The position numbers and the translations under genes were made by a program. Under the pieces are notes generated by a model. It worked only from the letters and a program-made list of their open reading frames with translations. It had not been told where the DNA came from and ran no database searches. 64,000 nt of DNA. It comes from Salinisphaera sp. G21_0 (GTDB taxonomy: Bacteria; Pseudomonadota; Gammaproteobacteria; Pseudomonadales; Endozoicomonadaceae). Positions 1-7,511 of the stretch are shown one piece after another (position 1 is the stretch's first letter; the number at the start of each line of letters is the position of its first letter). The stretch spans positions 62,001 through 126,000 of the forward strand of contig NZ_JAGHQW010000002.1 of assembly GCF_017744115.1 (NCBI RefSeq). The letters run 5' to 3'.

Positions 1-147
1 CATGAGTCTTTGACTATATGAGTGTTTTCACCTAAAAATAGCAAAAAAGCAGGATTTATTGCGATTCAATCAATAATAAAGGAGTATTCCCTCAAAAAGC
101 ACTAATCGTGGTTAGTAAACACTATTAACGCTATACGCAGTATCCAA

Positions 148-1614
148 TCACAGCAGCGGACTTAATAGCTGCAGCGTATTTTCCAGCAGTTTTCGTCGAA
201 AGGGTCTTTTGGACCAACGGTTGATATCCACCTCACTCGCCTGATTCATATACGACTGGAGCACATGAAATATCTGCTGGCCAAAGCCATCATCATAGAC
301 AATCAGCGTCACTTCATAATTCAGCCAGACACTGCGCATATCCAGGTTTACGGTACCAAACAGCGCCGTTTCACGGTCCACCAGAACACACTTGGTGTGC
401 AACAACCCCCCTCTGAACTGCTGAATAGTCACGCCAGCCTGCAACAACTCCTGATAATAGGAGCGACTGGCATGGTGAACCATTTTCGAGTCATTTTTCT
501 CTGGCACCAGCAACTGGACATCAACACCACGCATCGCTGCCGACTTCAAGGCCGTCAGCAAAGACTCATCGGGCACAAAATACGGTGTACTGATCAAAAG
601 TTCCTGACGACTTTCATAAATAGCCGTCAGCAGAACCTGCTGCAGCATTTCCCGGTCCACATCAGGTCCGGACGGCAGAACGTGTACAAATGCACCGTCC
701 CGACCACGATGCTCAGCCGAAGGGTATTCATACTGCCTGTTGAACGAGGGATGCCCCTGCCCGGTTTCCAGTGCTTTATCCCACTGCACAATGGCTCCGA
801 GCACATGGGCAGCAACACCATCAATCCTGACCATGGCATCCACCCACTGTCCGACCTGAGCATCCTGCTTAAACAGGGAGGGATCTACCAGGTTAAAACT
901 GCCGGTCCAGGCCACCTGATCATCAACCACCAGAATCTTCCGATGGTTACGAATATCCATACGCTCCACCAGCATGCGCAGAGGGCCAGCTGACATGGAT
1001 GCGGTAACACTGATCCCTTCAAGGCGAAAACGACGCGCCCATACTCCATTCAAAAAACCCCGACTGCCGACATTATCCAGCACAACCAGACAATCAACCC
1101 CTCGCCTGGAAGCGCGGATAACCGCTTCCGCCACCTCTTCAGCCCGACCGACCGGCTCCCATATATAGAACTCAATCAAGAGACTTTGCCGGGCATTTTC
1201 TATATCACGCAGCAGGTATTCGATAATGTTTTCAAAATCTGAAAAGAGCTGCAAATGGTTGCCTGGCAGCAAAGGAACACTCATGCTTTTTTCTGCCAAT
1301 GAGAAAATGCCATGATGGCTGGTCACCGGACAGCGGGATGGCTCACCACCTGAGATAATCCGGGCCAGGTGCTGATACCACTGGGCATAATCCGGATAAA
1401 GTGTGCGCATGCGTTTTAAACGGCCAATGCCCAGGCGGGGAGAACCCAATAACAGATACAGCACAAACCCTGCCACCGGCAACGCGAACAGCAACACCAG
1501 CCAGGCCAGGGAAACCCCCACAGGCCTTCTGGTCATAATCACTACAACCGCAAAAGCAATAATGGCACTTAAATAGGCAGCGCCAAACAGCCAGCTATAC
1601 CAGGTTGTTTCCAT
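148..1614 (-). CDS. clsA: Cardiolipin synthase A
   Basis: Joins two phosphatidylglycerol molecules into cardiolipin and glycerol at the inner membrane. The 488-residue product has two N-terminal membrane segments (about residues 7-27 and 34-56) followed by two phospholipase D domains. Each domain carries an HKD motif: HRK at 224-226 with the downstream D and GS-N signature, and HTK at 406-408 followed by D and GTVN. Length and layout match E. coli ClsA, including the conserved C-terminal end in SPLL. The gene stands alone, with 244 bases to the yfcA-like gene behind it. No terminator with a U-tract is evident between position 1 and its stop. The only oddity is a long shadow reading frame on the opposite strand. 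The family call is firm. Confidence 0.96.
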   Translation of the reverse strand: METTWYSWLFGAAYLSAIIAFAVVVIMTRRPVGVSLAWLVLLFALPVAGFVLYLLLGSPRLGIGRLKRMRTLYPDYAQWYQHLARIISGGEPSRCPVTSHHGIFSLAEKSMSVPLLPGNHLQLFSDFENIIEYLLRDIENARQSLLIEFYIWEPVGRAEEVAEAVIRASRRGVDCLVVLDNVGSRGFLNGVWARRFRLEGISVTASMSAGPLRMLVERMDIRNHRKILVVDDQVAWTGSFNLVDPSLFKQDAQVGQWVDAMVRIDGVAAHVLGAIVQWDKALETGQGHPSFNRQYEYPSAEHRGRDGAFVHVLPSGPDVDREMLQQVLLTAIYESRQELLISTPYFVPDESLLTALKSAAMRGVDVQLLVPEKNDSKMVHHASRSYYQELLQAGVTIQQFRGGLLHTKCVLVDRETALFGTVNLDMRSVWLNYEVTLIVYDDGFGQQIFHVLQSYMNQASEVDINRWSKRPFRRKLLENTLQLLSPLL

Positions 1615-1858
1615 GTACTAAAGTTCCGAAATTAAACCAGCTGAATGACCCAACTGACCGGCTGATCTGGCTAGAAGTACTCTGTTGAGGAGTTCGCCAT
1701 TGCTCCGGCTGTAAACCAGCCGCCAAGACTATTGTCTTTCTAACCAGTCACCGGGAATAACGGGGGTTGCAAACTCAGCTGGCATTACCCACAAAGCTGC
1801 CCGGTAGCAGGCAACCTTGACAGGTAAAAAGGGACAATGGTTTCAAACAAGATGCCTT

Positions 1859-2641
1859 TCACTGGAGCAAATGTCCATAATTACCCCAAAGAAGTTTGGC
1901 CGTCATAGCCAGAGACACGCAGACAATCATGGGACGGATCAATGCCTCACCGCGGCTAAGTACCACATATGAGCCAAGTCTGGCACCAATAACCTGGCCC
2001 ACTATCATGACCAGACCAATTGCCCAGACCGCATGCCCACCAATAATGAAAAACAGTAAAGAGGCCAGATTACTGGTGCAATTCAAAACTTTGGTATGAG
2101 CGGTGGCACTGGTGATGGAATACCCCAGCAAGCCTGCAAACGCCATGGTAAAAAACGAACCGGTACCCGGGCCAAAGAAGCCATCATAAAAACCGATCAG
2201 CAACGCCACGGTAAACGCAAACACCGGCAGAGAGATCAACTGCCGTGACCGGTCACAGCTCAGTCGCGGAGAAAACAGAAAGTAAAGGACGATACCAATC
2301 AGAAGGAAGGGAATGGCCTGTTCCAACACCCCGGCATCAATCCTCTGCACCAGCAGCGTCCCCATCATGCTGCCAATAAAGGTCATCACTATTGGCAGAC
2401 GTATCTCCCGCAGGTTAACCGCACCTTTGGAAATAAAGTAAACACTGGCGGACAGCGTACCAGCGGCTCCCTGAAGCTTATTGGTTGCCAGCGCCTGAAC
2501 CGGTGAAAGCCCGGCAGCCAGAAGCGCGGGCATCGAGATCAACCCCCCACCACCCGCAATGGAATCAACAAATCCAGCCACCGAGGCAACAGCAAAAAGG
2601 AAAAGCACAAGATCCAGAGTAATGGTTGCGTCCAAGGTCAA
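1859..2641 (-). CDS. yfcA: TSUP (TauE/SafE) family permease, YfcA-like
   Basis: Integral membrane protein of the sulfite/sulfonate exporter family, 260 residues with about 8 hydrophobic segments. The glycine-rich DSIAGGGGL block near residue 26 and the GFYDGFFGPGTGSF block near residue 150 are the two family signatures. Similarity along the whole length to E. coli YfcA is recognisable (ALATNKLQ, KVLNCTSN, GQVIGARLGS). The transported compound is not known for this branch, so no substrate is claimed. The gene is transcribed away from the Lrp-like regulator at 3106, so that regulator may control it, but no operator was identified. A strong hairpin sits about 160 bases ahead of the start codon. 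Confidence 0.88.
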   Translation of the reverse strand: MTLDATITLDLVLFLFAVASVAGFVDSIAGGGGLISMPALLAAGLSPVQALATNKLQGAAGTLSASVYFISKGAVNLREIRLPIVMTFIGSMMGTLLVQRIDAGVLEQAIPFLLIGIVLYFLFSPRLSCDRSRQLISLPVFAFTVALLIGFYDGFFGPGTGSFFTMAFAGLLGYSITSATAHTKVLNCTSNLASLLFFIIGGHAVWAIGLVMIVGQVIGARLGSYVVLSRGEALIRPMIVCVSLAMTAKLLWGNYGHLLQ

Positions 2642-2800
2642 TCCTTGCAGATAAAGGTTGATAATTTATGGAAGCGTAATAATAGAACGTCCAGCAAAAA
2701 ATATTCAGATAAAGTTCACCCCGCAGCAAACGGAATCTACTTACTTTCCAATTTCCGGGTTATTGAAAACCCGTAAAGAAATATTCGTACCAATAGCAAA

Positions 2801-2834
2801 AACCGCTGATTATCTCCCCAGATAATCAGCGGTT
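2801..2834 (-). terminator. Hairpin with U-tract upstream of yfcA; possible leader attenuator
   Basis: A perfect 15-bp stem (2801-2815 with 2820-2834, loop of four bases) is followed on the minus strand by five Ts. That makes an intrinsic terminator for leftward transcription. No gene ends just upstream of it in that direction, because the tRNA array has its own terminator at 3602-3634. It lies 160 bases ahead of the yfcA start, so it may end a short RNA or act as an attenuator in the yfcA leader. Confidence 0.6.
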
Positions 2835-3000
2835 GGTAATCTCGCTTGAGCTCATAACACCTGGCCTGCTAATACGCTCTCCGTCATTGAACCCTGTAAG
2901 CTCCTCTGACCAGCACTCCTGATTGGGAATACTTTTTCATCTCAGGCTTGTGGCCGGGATGGCTGAATGTCACTTTTGGCAACATTCTTTATTACGGGAT
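2835..3000 (-). ncRNA. Possible structured leader or small RNA ahead of yfcA
   Basis: This 464-base gap (2642-3105) has no convincing reading frame. On the minus strand two short helices can form in interlocking order: 2908-2913 with 2861-2866, and 2899-2903 with 2848-2852. This is a pseudoknot-like arrangement immediately before the terminator hairpin at 2801-2834. Several GGA triplets are also present on this strand. It could be a regulatory leader of yfcA, a free-standing small RNA, or chance. It matches no RNA family I can name. Confidence 0.25.
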
Positions 3001-3105
3001 AATTATAGAAAAAACGGTGTGGCAAAAGATTGCGAATTGATGGATAAAACCCAAAAACGGCGCAATAATATTCCAAATAACTGACAATTATTAAAAGAAA
3101 ACACC

Positions 3106-3576
3106 ATGAAACTCGATCGCTACGATATCCGGATACTTCAAGCGCTGCAAAAGAATGCCCATATCAGCAATCAGGATCTGGCTGACCTGATTGGACTGAC
3201 GCCATCCCCATGCCTGCGCAGGGTCAGGCAGCTGGAGGAGTCAGGATTAATAACCGCCAGGGTAACACTGCTCAACCCACAGAAGCTGGGACTAAGCCTT
3301 ACCGTTCTGATTCATATCAGTATGGATAGACACACCCCGGAGCGATTTGAACACTTTGAAGAAACCATCAACAGTTATGAAGAAGTGATTGAATGCCTGT
3401 TGATTACCGGGCAATCGGCAGACTATATGGTCAAGGTGATGGTACCTGATATGAATTACTATCAGGATTTTCTGCTAAACAAGATCACAAAAATTACTGG
3501 TGTCACTGGTGTACATTCCAGCTTTGTACTCCGCCAGCCTGTTCATAAGACCGCTTTACCCCTGAACCATCTTTAG
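3106..3576 (+). CDS. Lrp/AsnC family transcriptional regulator
   Basis: DNA-binding regulator of 156 residues. An N-terminal winged helix-turn-helix spans about residues 20-43 (NQDLADLIGLTPSPCLRRV), and a C-terminal RAM ligand-binding domain starts near residue 65. Members normally bind an amino acid and form octamers or hexadecamers. The effector cannot be told from the sequence. It is divergent from the yfcA-like permease with 464 bases between them, an arrangement often seen when an Lrp-type regulator controls a transporter. The product is slightly shorter than Lrp itself and close to AsnC in length. Confidence 0.92.
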   Translation: MKLDRYDIRILQALQKNAHISNQDLADLIGLTPSPCLRRVRQLEESGLITARVTLLNPQKLGLSLTVLIHISMDRHTPERFEHFEETINSYEEVIECLLITGQSADYMVKVMVPDMNYYQDFLLNKITKITGVTGVHSSFVLRQPVHKTALPLNHL

Positions 3577-3601
3577 GAGCCTGATTAAAAAACAGACACA
3601 C

Positions 3602-3634
3602 AAAAAAACCTTCCTGATTTCTCAGAAAGGTTTT
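3602..3634 (-). terminator. Intrinsic terminator of the tRNA array
   Basis: A 13-bp stem with one mismatch (3605-3617 with 3622-3634) and the loop tttc is followed on the minus strand by a run of seven Ts (3602-3608, overlapping the stem base). It lies four bases past the end of the last tRNA-Gln. Confidence 0.85.
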
Positions 3635-3637
3635 GTA

Positions 3638-3712
3638 TGGCTGGGGTGGAGGGATTCGAACCCCCGCATGTCAGGATCAAAACCTGATGCCTTACCGCTT
3701 GGCGACACCCCA
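3638..3712 (-). tRNA. tRNA-Gln (UUG)
   Basis: 75 bases including an encoded CCA end. On the minus strand it begins TGGGGTGTCGCC, as glutamine tRNAs do. It has anticodon TTG in the loop TTTTGAT, a TTCGAAT T-loop, and an acceptor stem that pairs with CACCCCAG. It is the last of four tRNAs in the array and is identical to the copies at 3938-4012 and 13098-13172. Confidence 0.97.
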
Positions 3713-3743
3713 ATAGATTATGCAGGACGCTTATCCGAATTAG

Positions 3744-3820
3744 TGGTAGCTAGGGGCAGATTCGAACTGCCGACCCCAGCATTATGAGTGCTGTGCTCTA
3801 ACCAACTGAGCTACCTAGCC
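3744..3820 (-). tRNA. tRNA-Met (CAU), elongator type
   Basis: 77 bases with encoded CCA. The acceptor 5' strand is GGCTAGG, paired to CCTAGCT with a terminal G-U. The anticodon CAT sits in the loop CTCATAA. The closed first base pair and the D-stem sequence resemble elongator rather than initiator tRNA-Met. It is identical to the copy at 4116-4192. A CAT anticodon could also be a lysidine-modified tRNA-Ile, but the body matches tRNA-Met. Confidence 0.93.
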
Positions 3821-3888
3821 ACTGAATCGGGTCGCTATTGTCGTGATTCAGAATGATCATGTCAAGAAGCATGCCAGTCTTTATCTCT

Positions 3889-3930
3889 ACAACTGTCACA
3901 ACGACTGTTACAACAACTGCCACAACAACA
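3889..3930. repeat. Short 12-bp tandem repeat in the tRNA spacer
   Basis: About 3.5 imperfect copies of a 12-base unit close to CAACTGTCACAA, lying between the two tRNA pairs. The spacer that carries it differs from the spacers inside each pair. Confidence 0.6.
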
Positions 3931-3937
3931 GGATAAA

Positions 3938-4012
3938 TGGCTGGGGTGGAGGGATTCGAACCCCCGCATGTCAGGATCAAAACCTGATGCCTTACCGCTT
4001 GGCGACACCCCA
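3938..4012 (-). tRNA. tRNA-Gln (UUG), second copy
   Basis: Identical over all 75 bases to the copy at 3638-3712, with anticodon TTG and encoded CCA. It is the second gene of the Met-Gln-Met-Gln array read on the minus strand. Confidence 0.97.
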
Positions 4013-4115
4013 ACAAATAAGCGAATTGCTATCTCTTCGCTCACAAAGGCCTCTCGATGCTACTATACGAAAACTCGTTTTAGCAACCATCATAAATCTT
4101 GCAGAAAAGATCAGA

Positions 4116-4192
4116 TGGTAGCTAGGGGCAGATTCGAACTGCCGACCCCAGCATTATGAGTGCTGTGCTCTAACCAACTGAGCTACCTAGCC
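4116..4192 (-). tRNA. tRNA-Met (CAU), first gene of the array
   Basis: Identical to the copy at 3744-3820. It follows the array promoter by about ten bases on the minus strand. Confidence 0.93.
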
Positions 4193-4209
4193 GCCGAAAG
4201 ATGGTGCGC

Positions 4210-4238
4210 ACTTTAGTGATTTCACCTGAGCCTGTCAA
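4210..4238 (-). promoter_or_regulatory. Sigma70 promoter of the tRNA array
   Basis: On the minus strand a perfect -35 box TTGACA (4233-4238) is followed after 17 bases by TAAAGT (4210-4215). A GC-rich discriminator, GCGCACC, comes next, as is typical of stringently controlled stable-RNA promoters. Transcription would start near 4203, a few bases ahead of the first tRNA-Met. Confidence 0.8.
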
Positions 4239-4308
4239 GCAAAAAGCCTATAAGCAAAGCAGATTCATAACACGACGACAGGCAAATACCCGATGCACTG
4301 ACACAACC

Positions 4309-4334
4309 AAAAAAGGCACGCTTTCGCGTGCCTT
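4309..4334 (-). terminator. Intrinsic terminator of ychF
   Basis: A perfect 9-bp stem (4313-4321 with 4326-4334) and four-base loop are followed on the minus strand by six Ts. It lies 26 bases past the ychF stop. Confidence 0.88.
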
Positions 4335-4360
4335 CTTCCGTCGTTTTTATTCAGCCAGGT

Positions 4361-5452
4361 TCAAACATTAAACAGGAAGTGCATAACATCACCATCCTGA
4401 ACAATATACGCTTTACCTTCTACACGCAGACGGCCAGCTTCTTTGGTACCCTGCTCACCATTGTATTTAATGAAATCATCATAGCCGGTGACTTCCGCAC
4501 GAATAAAACCACGCTCAAAGTCAGTATGAATAACACCGGCAGCCTGCGGCGCAGTGGCACCCACCTTCACCGTCCAGGCCCTGACCTCTTTCACCCCTGC
4601 GGTAAAGTAGGTTTGCAGGCCAAGCAGTTCATAACCGGCACGGATGACACGATCCAGGCCGGGCTCTTCCATGCCAAGATCCGCAAGAAACTCTGCTCGC
4701 TCGTCATCATCCAGTTCGGCGATTTCCGATTCCAGCTTGTTGCAGATTGGCACCACCACGGCCCCTTCCTGGGCAGCGATTTCCCGAACGGTGTCCAGGT
4801 ATTCGTTATCCTCAAAACCATCCTCATCCACATTGGCAATATACATGGTGGGTTTGATAGTCAGCAGGTGGAATAAACGAACAAGCTTCCGCTCATCATC
4901 ACTCATATCCAGAGAGCGAACCGGATTACCAGCTTCCAGATGCGGAATGATTTTTTCCAGCAACCCCTTCTGGGCTACGGAATCCTTATCACCACCTTTG
5001 GCAGAACGGGCAACACGCTGCAGCTGTTTTTCGCAGCTTTCCAGATCCGCCAGCACCAGTTCCATATTGATGATTTCAATATCCGCACGGGGATCAATCT
5101 TGTTGGCCACATGAATAACATTGTCATTGGCAAAGCAGCGAACCACATGGGCAATTGCATCCGTCTCACGGATATTCGCCAGAAACTTGTTACCCAGGCC
5201 TTCCCCTTTGGAAGCGCCTTCAACAAGACCCGCGATGTCCACGAACTCCATGGTGGTCGGCAACACTCGCTGAGGTTTAACGATTGCCGCCAGCTTATCC
5301 AGACGGGGGTCTGGCATGGCAACAACACCGGCATTGGGCTCAATGGTGCAGAACGGGAAGTTTTCTGCATCAATACCCGCCTTGGTTAAGGCATTAAATA
5401 GCGTTGATTTACCAACGTTTGGCAATCCAACGATGCCACATTTGAAACCCAT
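4361..5452 (-). CDS. ychF: Redox-regulated ATPase YchF (Obg family)
   Basis: Universally conserved cytoplasmic P-loop protein that prefers ATP to GTP and associates with ribosomes. It is linked to translation control and the oxidative stress response. The 363 residues hold the G1 loop GLPNVGKS at 9-16, DIAG at 72-75, and NVDE at 207-210 in place of the NKxD of true GTPases, which is the family's basis for ATP preference. A C-terminal TGS domain follows. Length equals E. coli YchF. In many relatives ychF directly follows pth. Here pth lies 4.4 kb away (9819), with trpR-mtr and two other genes in between. The gene has its own terminator. Confidence 0.97.
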   Translation of the reverse strand: MGFKCGIVGLPNVGKSTLFNALTKAGIDAENFPFCTIEPNAGVVAMPDPRLDKLAAIVKPQRVLPTTMEFVDIAGLVEGASKGEGLGNKFLANIRETDAIAHVVRCFANDNVIHVANKIDPRADIEIINMELVLADLESCEKQLQRVARSAKGGDKDSVAQKGLLEKIIPHLEAGNPVRSLDMSDDERKLVRLFHLLTIKPTMYIANVDEDGFEDNEYLDTVREIAAQEGAVVVPICNKLESEIAELDDDERAEFLADLGMEEPGLDRVIRAGYELLGLQTYFTAGVKEVRAWTVKVGATAPQAAGVIHTDFERGFIRAEVTGYDDFIKYNGEQGTKEAGRLRVEGKAYIVQDGDVMHFLFNV

Positions 5453-5540
5453 AGCGCTTCTGCTCGCTCCTGAAGATAGTTAATGGGGGCGAATTATAAA
5501 GACTGGGGGAAAAAATTTCAGAAATTTTATATTGGTAGAT

Positions 5541-5571
5541 AAAAAAACGCCCGGAGCGATACTCTCCGGGC
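5541..5571 (-). terminator. Intrinsic terminator of mtr
   Basis: An 8-bp GC-rich stem (GCCCGGAG at 5549-5556 with 5564-5571, loop of seven) is followed on the minus strand by seven Ts (5541-5547). It lies 28 bases past the mtr stop. Confidence 0.87.
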
Positions 5572-5598
5572 ATTCAATCCAATCACATCAAAGAGGCA

Positions 5599-6861
5599 TC
5601 AGCCAAACTTTGGCAGAGCCCCCATCAAATCAAGCCCCGCCAGCACCATGGCCGCAATGCCAAAGAGGAAGATCAGTGCCATTCTTACGGTCCCGCCCGA
5701 CACCTGATAGCCACCCTCACCCCGCTGACGACCAACCCAGGCCATCACGACCGGAGAGAGAATACAGAACACAACCAGCACCAGCCCGGCAAAGCCAATG
5801 GCAGTAATAAAACCATTGGGCAGGAATACCCCCAACAGGGTTGGCGGAATAAACGTGATGGCGGCTGTTTTTAACCGGCCCACAAAGCTGCTGTCAAAGC
5901 CGAACAGGTCTGCGATGTAATCAAACAGACACAGGGCAACACCCAGGAATGAGCTGGCCACCGCCATATTGGCAAACCACTGCAACACATTCGATACATT
6001 TGCATTCAGACCAGACCCGGAAAGTGCGCCCAGCATATCGCCAATATTACCTCCGGCAGCAATAATGGCAGGGAACGCCTCACGGGGCAGATTGCCAAAG
6101 AAACTGAACTGCCACAGGGCATAAAACGCCAGAGCCAGCAGCGAGCCGGTCAAAAGGGCAAACCTTATCTGCTTGCCATCCTTATTGAGATAGCGGGTGA
6201 TACTGGGCACAGCAGTCTGCATACCGAAACTGACGGTCAGAAAGCCCAACGCTCCGAAAGAGAACGGAGACACCTCGGCAAACGACAGGCCCGGCATCAG
6301 ATAGTCAGAGGACGCATTGCCCAGTAAGCCACTGATACTCCACAGAAAGGTAATCACCATTCCGCCAATCAGCACCGTACTGACCCGGTCAACGGCACGG
6401 GTTCCGGTCATTACGATAGCGGAAAGCACCAGGGCAAAAACAAAGCTGGCCATCGGTGGAGAAAGAGAAACACCATCCACTGCTTCCAGGGAAAAAGTAA
6501 TAATGGAACTGCCGCCCGAGATGTAAGCATAAGTCAGGATGTAACAGAGAAAGGCAACAGATGCACCGTTAACAATACGACCAAAAGAACCAATGGAGCC
6601 CTCGGCAATAGAATCAAAACTTGCCCCCAAAGGAAAGCGCAGATTGGCTTCCAGCAGGTAGAGTGATGCGCTGTACATGCAATACCAGGTAAAGACCATC
6701 AGCAGCATTGAGTAACCAAACCAGAGACCACTGGTGGCTACTGGCAGTGAAAACATCCCGGCACCAATCGCGGTTCCGGCAACGATCACCGTTCCCCCAA
6801 GAACCGAACCCTGCTTCCCGGCGGAGTCCGCAGAACTTTCCGTTATAACTGCTTCAGACAT
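5599..6861 (-). CDS. mtr: Aromatic amino acid permease, Mtr-like (tryptophan)
   Basis: Proton-driven importer of the hydroxy/aromatic amino acid permease family (Mtr/TnaB/TyrP), 420 residues with about 11 membrane segments. The N-terminal GGTVIVAGTAIGAGMFSLPV block, the ILTYAYISGG block and the ASSFLGVALCLFDYIADLFG block follow E. coli Mtr closely. The gene lies 88 bases behind trpR on the same strand, which supports tryptophan as substrate and repression by TrpR. The trpR-mtr gap holds a 14-base direct repeat (6899-6912 and 6916-6929) but no clear second operator. TyrP-type tyrosine transport is the alternative. Confidence 0.9.
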   Translation of the reverse strand: MSEAVITESSADSAGKQGSVLGGTVIVAGTAIGAGMFSLPVATSGLWFGYSMLLMVFTWYCMYSASLYLLEANLRFPLGASFDSIAEGSIGSFGRIVNGASVAFLCYILTYAYISGGSSIITFSLEAVDGVSLSPPMASFVFALVLSAIVMTGTRAVDRVSTVLIGGMVITFLWSISGLLGNASSDYLMPGLSFAEVSPFSFGALGFLTVSFGMQTAVPSITRYLNKDGKQIRFALLTGSLLALAFYALWQFSFFGNLPREAFPAIIAAGGNIGDMLGALSGSGLNANVSNVLQWFANMAVASSFLGVALCLFDYIADLFGFDSSFVGRLKTAAITFIPPTLLGVFLPNGFITAIGFAGLVLVVFCILSPVVMAWVGRQRGEGGYQVSGGTVRMALIFLFGIAAMVLAGLDLMGALPKFG

Positions 6862-6898
6862 TCATATTCCTACTGCTTTGGGTCTATTTGCTTATCCA

Positions 6899-6929
6899 GC
6901 TCAGGGCTGTTTCCGGCTCAGGGCTGTTT
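6899..6929. repeat. Direct repeat between trpR and mtr
   Basis: Two exact copies of GCTCAGGGCTGTTT (6899-6912 and 6916-6929), three bases apart, in the trpR-mtr gap. Function is unknown; it may be a simple local duplication. Confidence 0.6.
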
Positions 6930-6949
6930 TTTAATAAGACACTAACTAT

Positions 6950-7222
6950 TTAAATCTGTTCAATCATGGCTATCTCAGTAGCAGACAGCGTTTTCAGATA
7001 ATTTGAACCACGGGTTACTTTGGTGATACTCACCCCGATCCGCGCAGCTATCTCCCGTTGAGACTCTTTTCCCGAAATCAGAGCCCGCATAATGGCCAGT
7101 CTTGAGCCAATCGCTTCCCGTTCTTCACGAGTCAGTAACACCTCCATAATCTCATGGAGCGCTTCCACATCCTGCTGACTCTTCAGCAGTTTGATTACCT
7201 GAAACCAGGACTCAGTCTTCAT
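6950..7222 (-). CDS. trpR: Trp operon repressor TrpR
   Basis: Tryptophan-dependent repressor, a dimeric all-helical protein. The 90-residue product aligns to E. coli TrpR from its second helix on. The helix-turn-helix is at about 54-77, ending in VTRGSNYLK. The two arginines that hold tryptophan in E. coli (Arg54 and Arg84) correspond to Arg41 and Arg71 here. The N-terminus is about 13 residues shorter than in E. coli. The start is set by AAGG three bases ahead of ATG, which is a short spacing. A palindrome like the trp operator lies 28 bases upstream, so autoregulation is likely, with mtr co-transcribed behind it. Confidence 0.94.
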   Translation of the reverse strand: MKTESWFQVIKLLKSQQDVEALHEIMEVLLTREEREAIGSRLAIMRALISGKESQREIAARIGVSITKVTRGSNYLKTLSATEIAMIEQI

Positions 7223-7249
7223 GCCTTGTTCAATTTATCTCAGCCGCCT

Positions 7250-7267
7250 GTACTGATGTAACAGTAC
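7250..7267 (-). promoter_or_regulatory. Candidate TrpR operator
   Basis: The 18-base near-palindrome GTACTGATGTAACAGTAC has the same length and the same outer half-sites (GTACT...AGTAC) as the E. coli trp operator GTACTAGTTAACTAGTAC. It sits 28 bases ahead of trpR. A further GTAC lies four bases beyond it. Confidence 0.75.
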
Positions 7268-7511
7268 AAAAGTACACTCATTACCGATATTGCGGAAAAC
7301 ACTAAAAATCACAATCAAAATAATCAGAAATTCAGGCACCGGCCAATCAAGCTTATGGTCGTTCACAAAAAATAGAATTATTCGCACAAAAAAATGTCCA
7401 AGCGCTCAACATTAAAACGAACTACCCAAAAGCGCTTGTGACCACCCCATGGAGGCAAGCGGTTTCAACTGTAACAAGGTGTATTACCTGAATAACCAAG
7501 GCGACAATCCT

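Noticed and set aside
265-993. 242-codon frame on the plus strand inside clsA
   Set aside because: It is the complement of a well-supported cardiolipin synthase gene and encodes a sequence without any family likeness.
3843-4159. Several short frames across the tRNA array
   Set aside because: They read through tRNA genes and have no ribosome binding sites.
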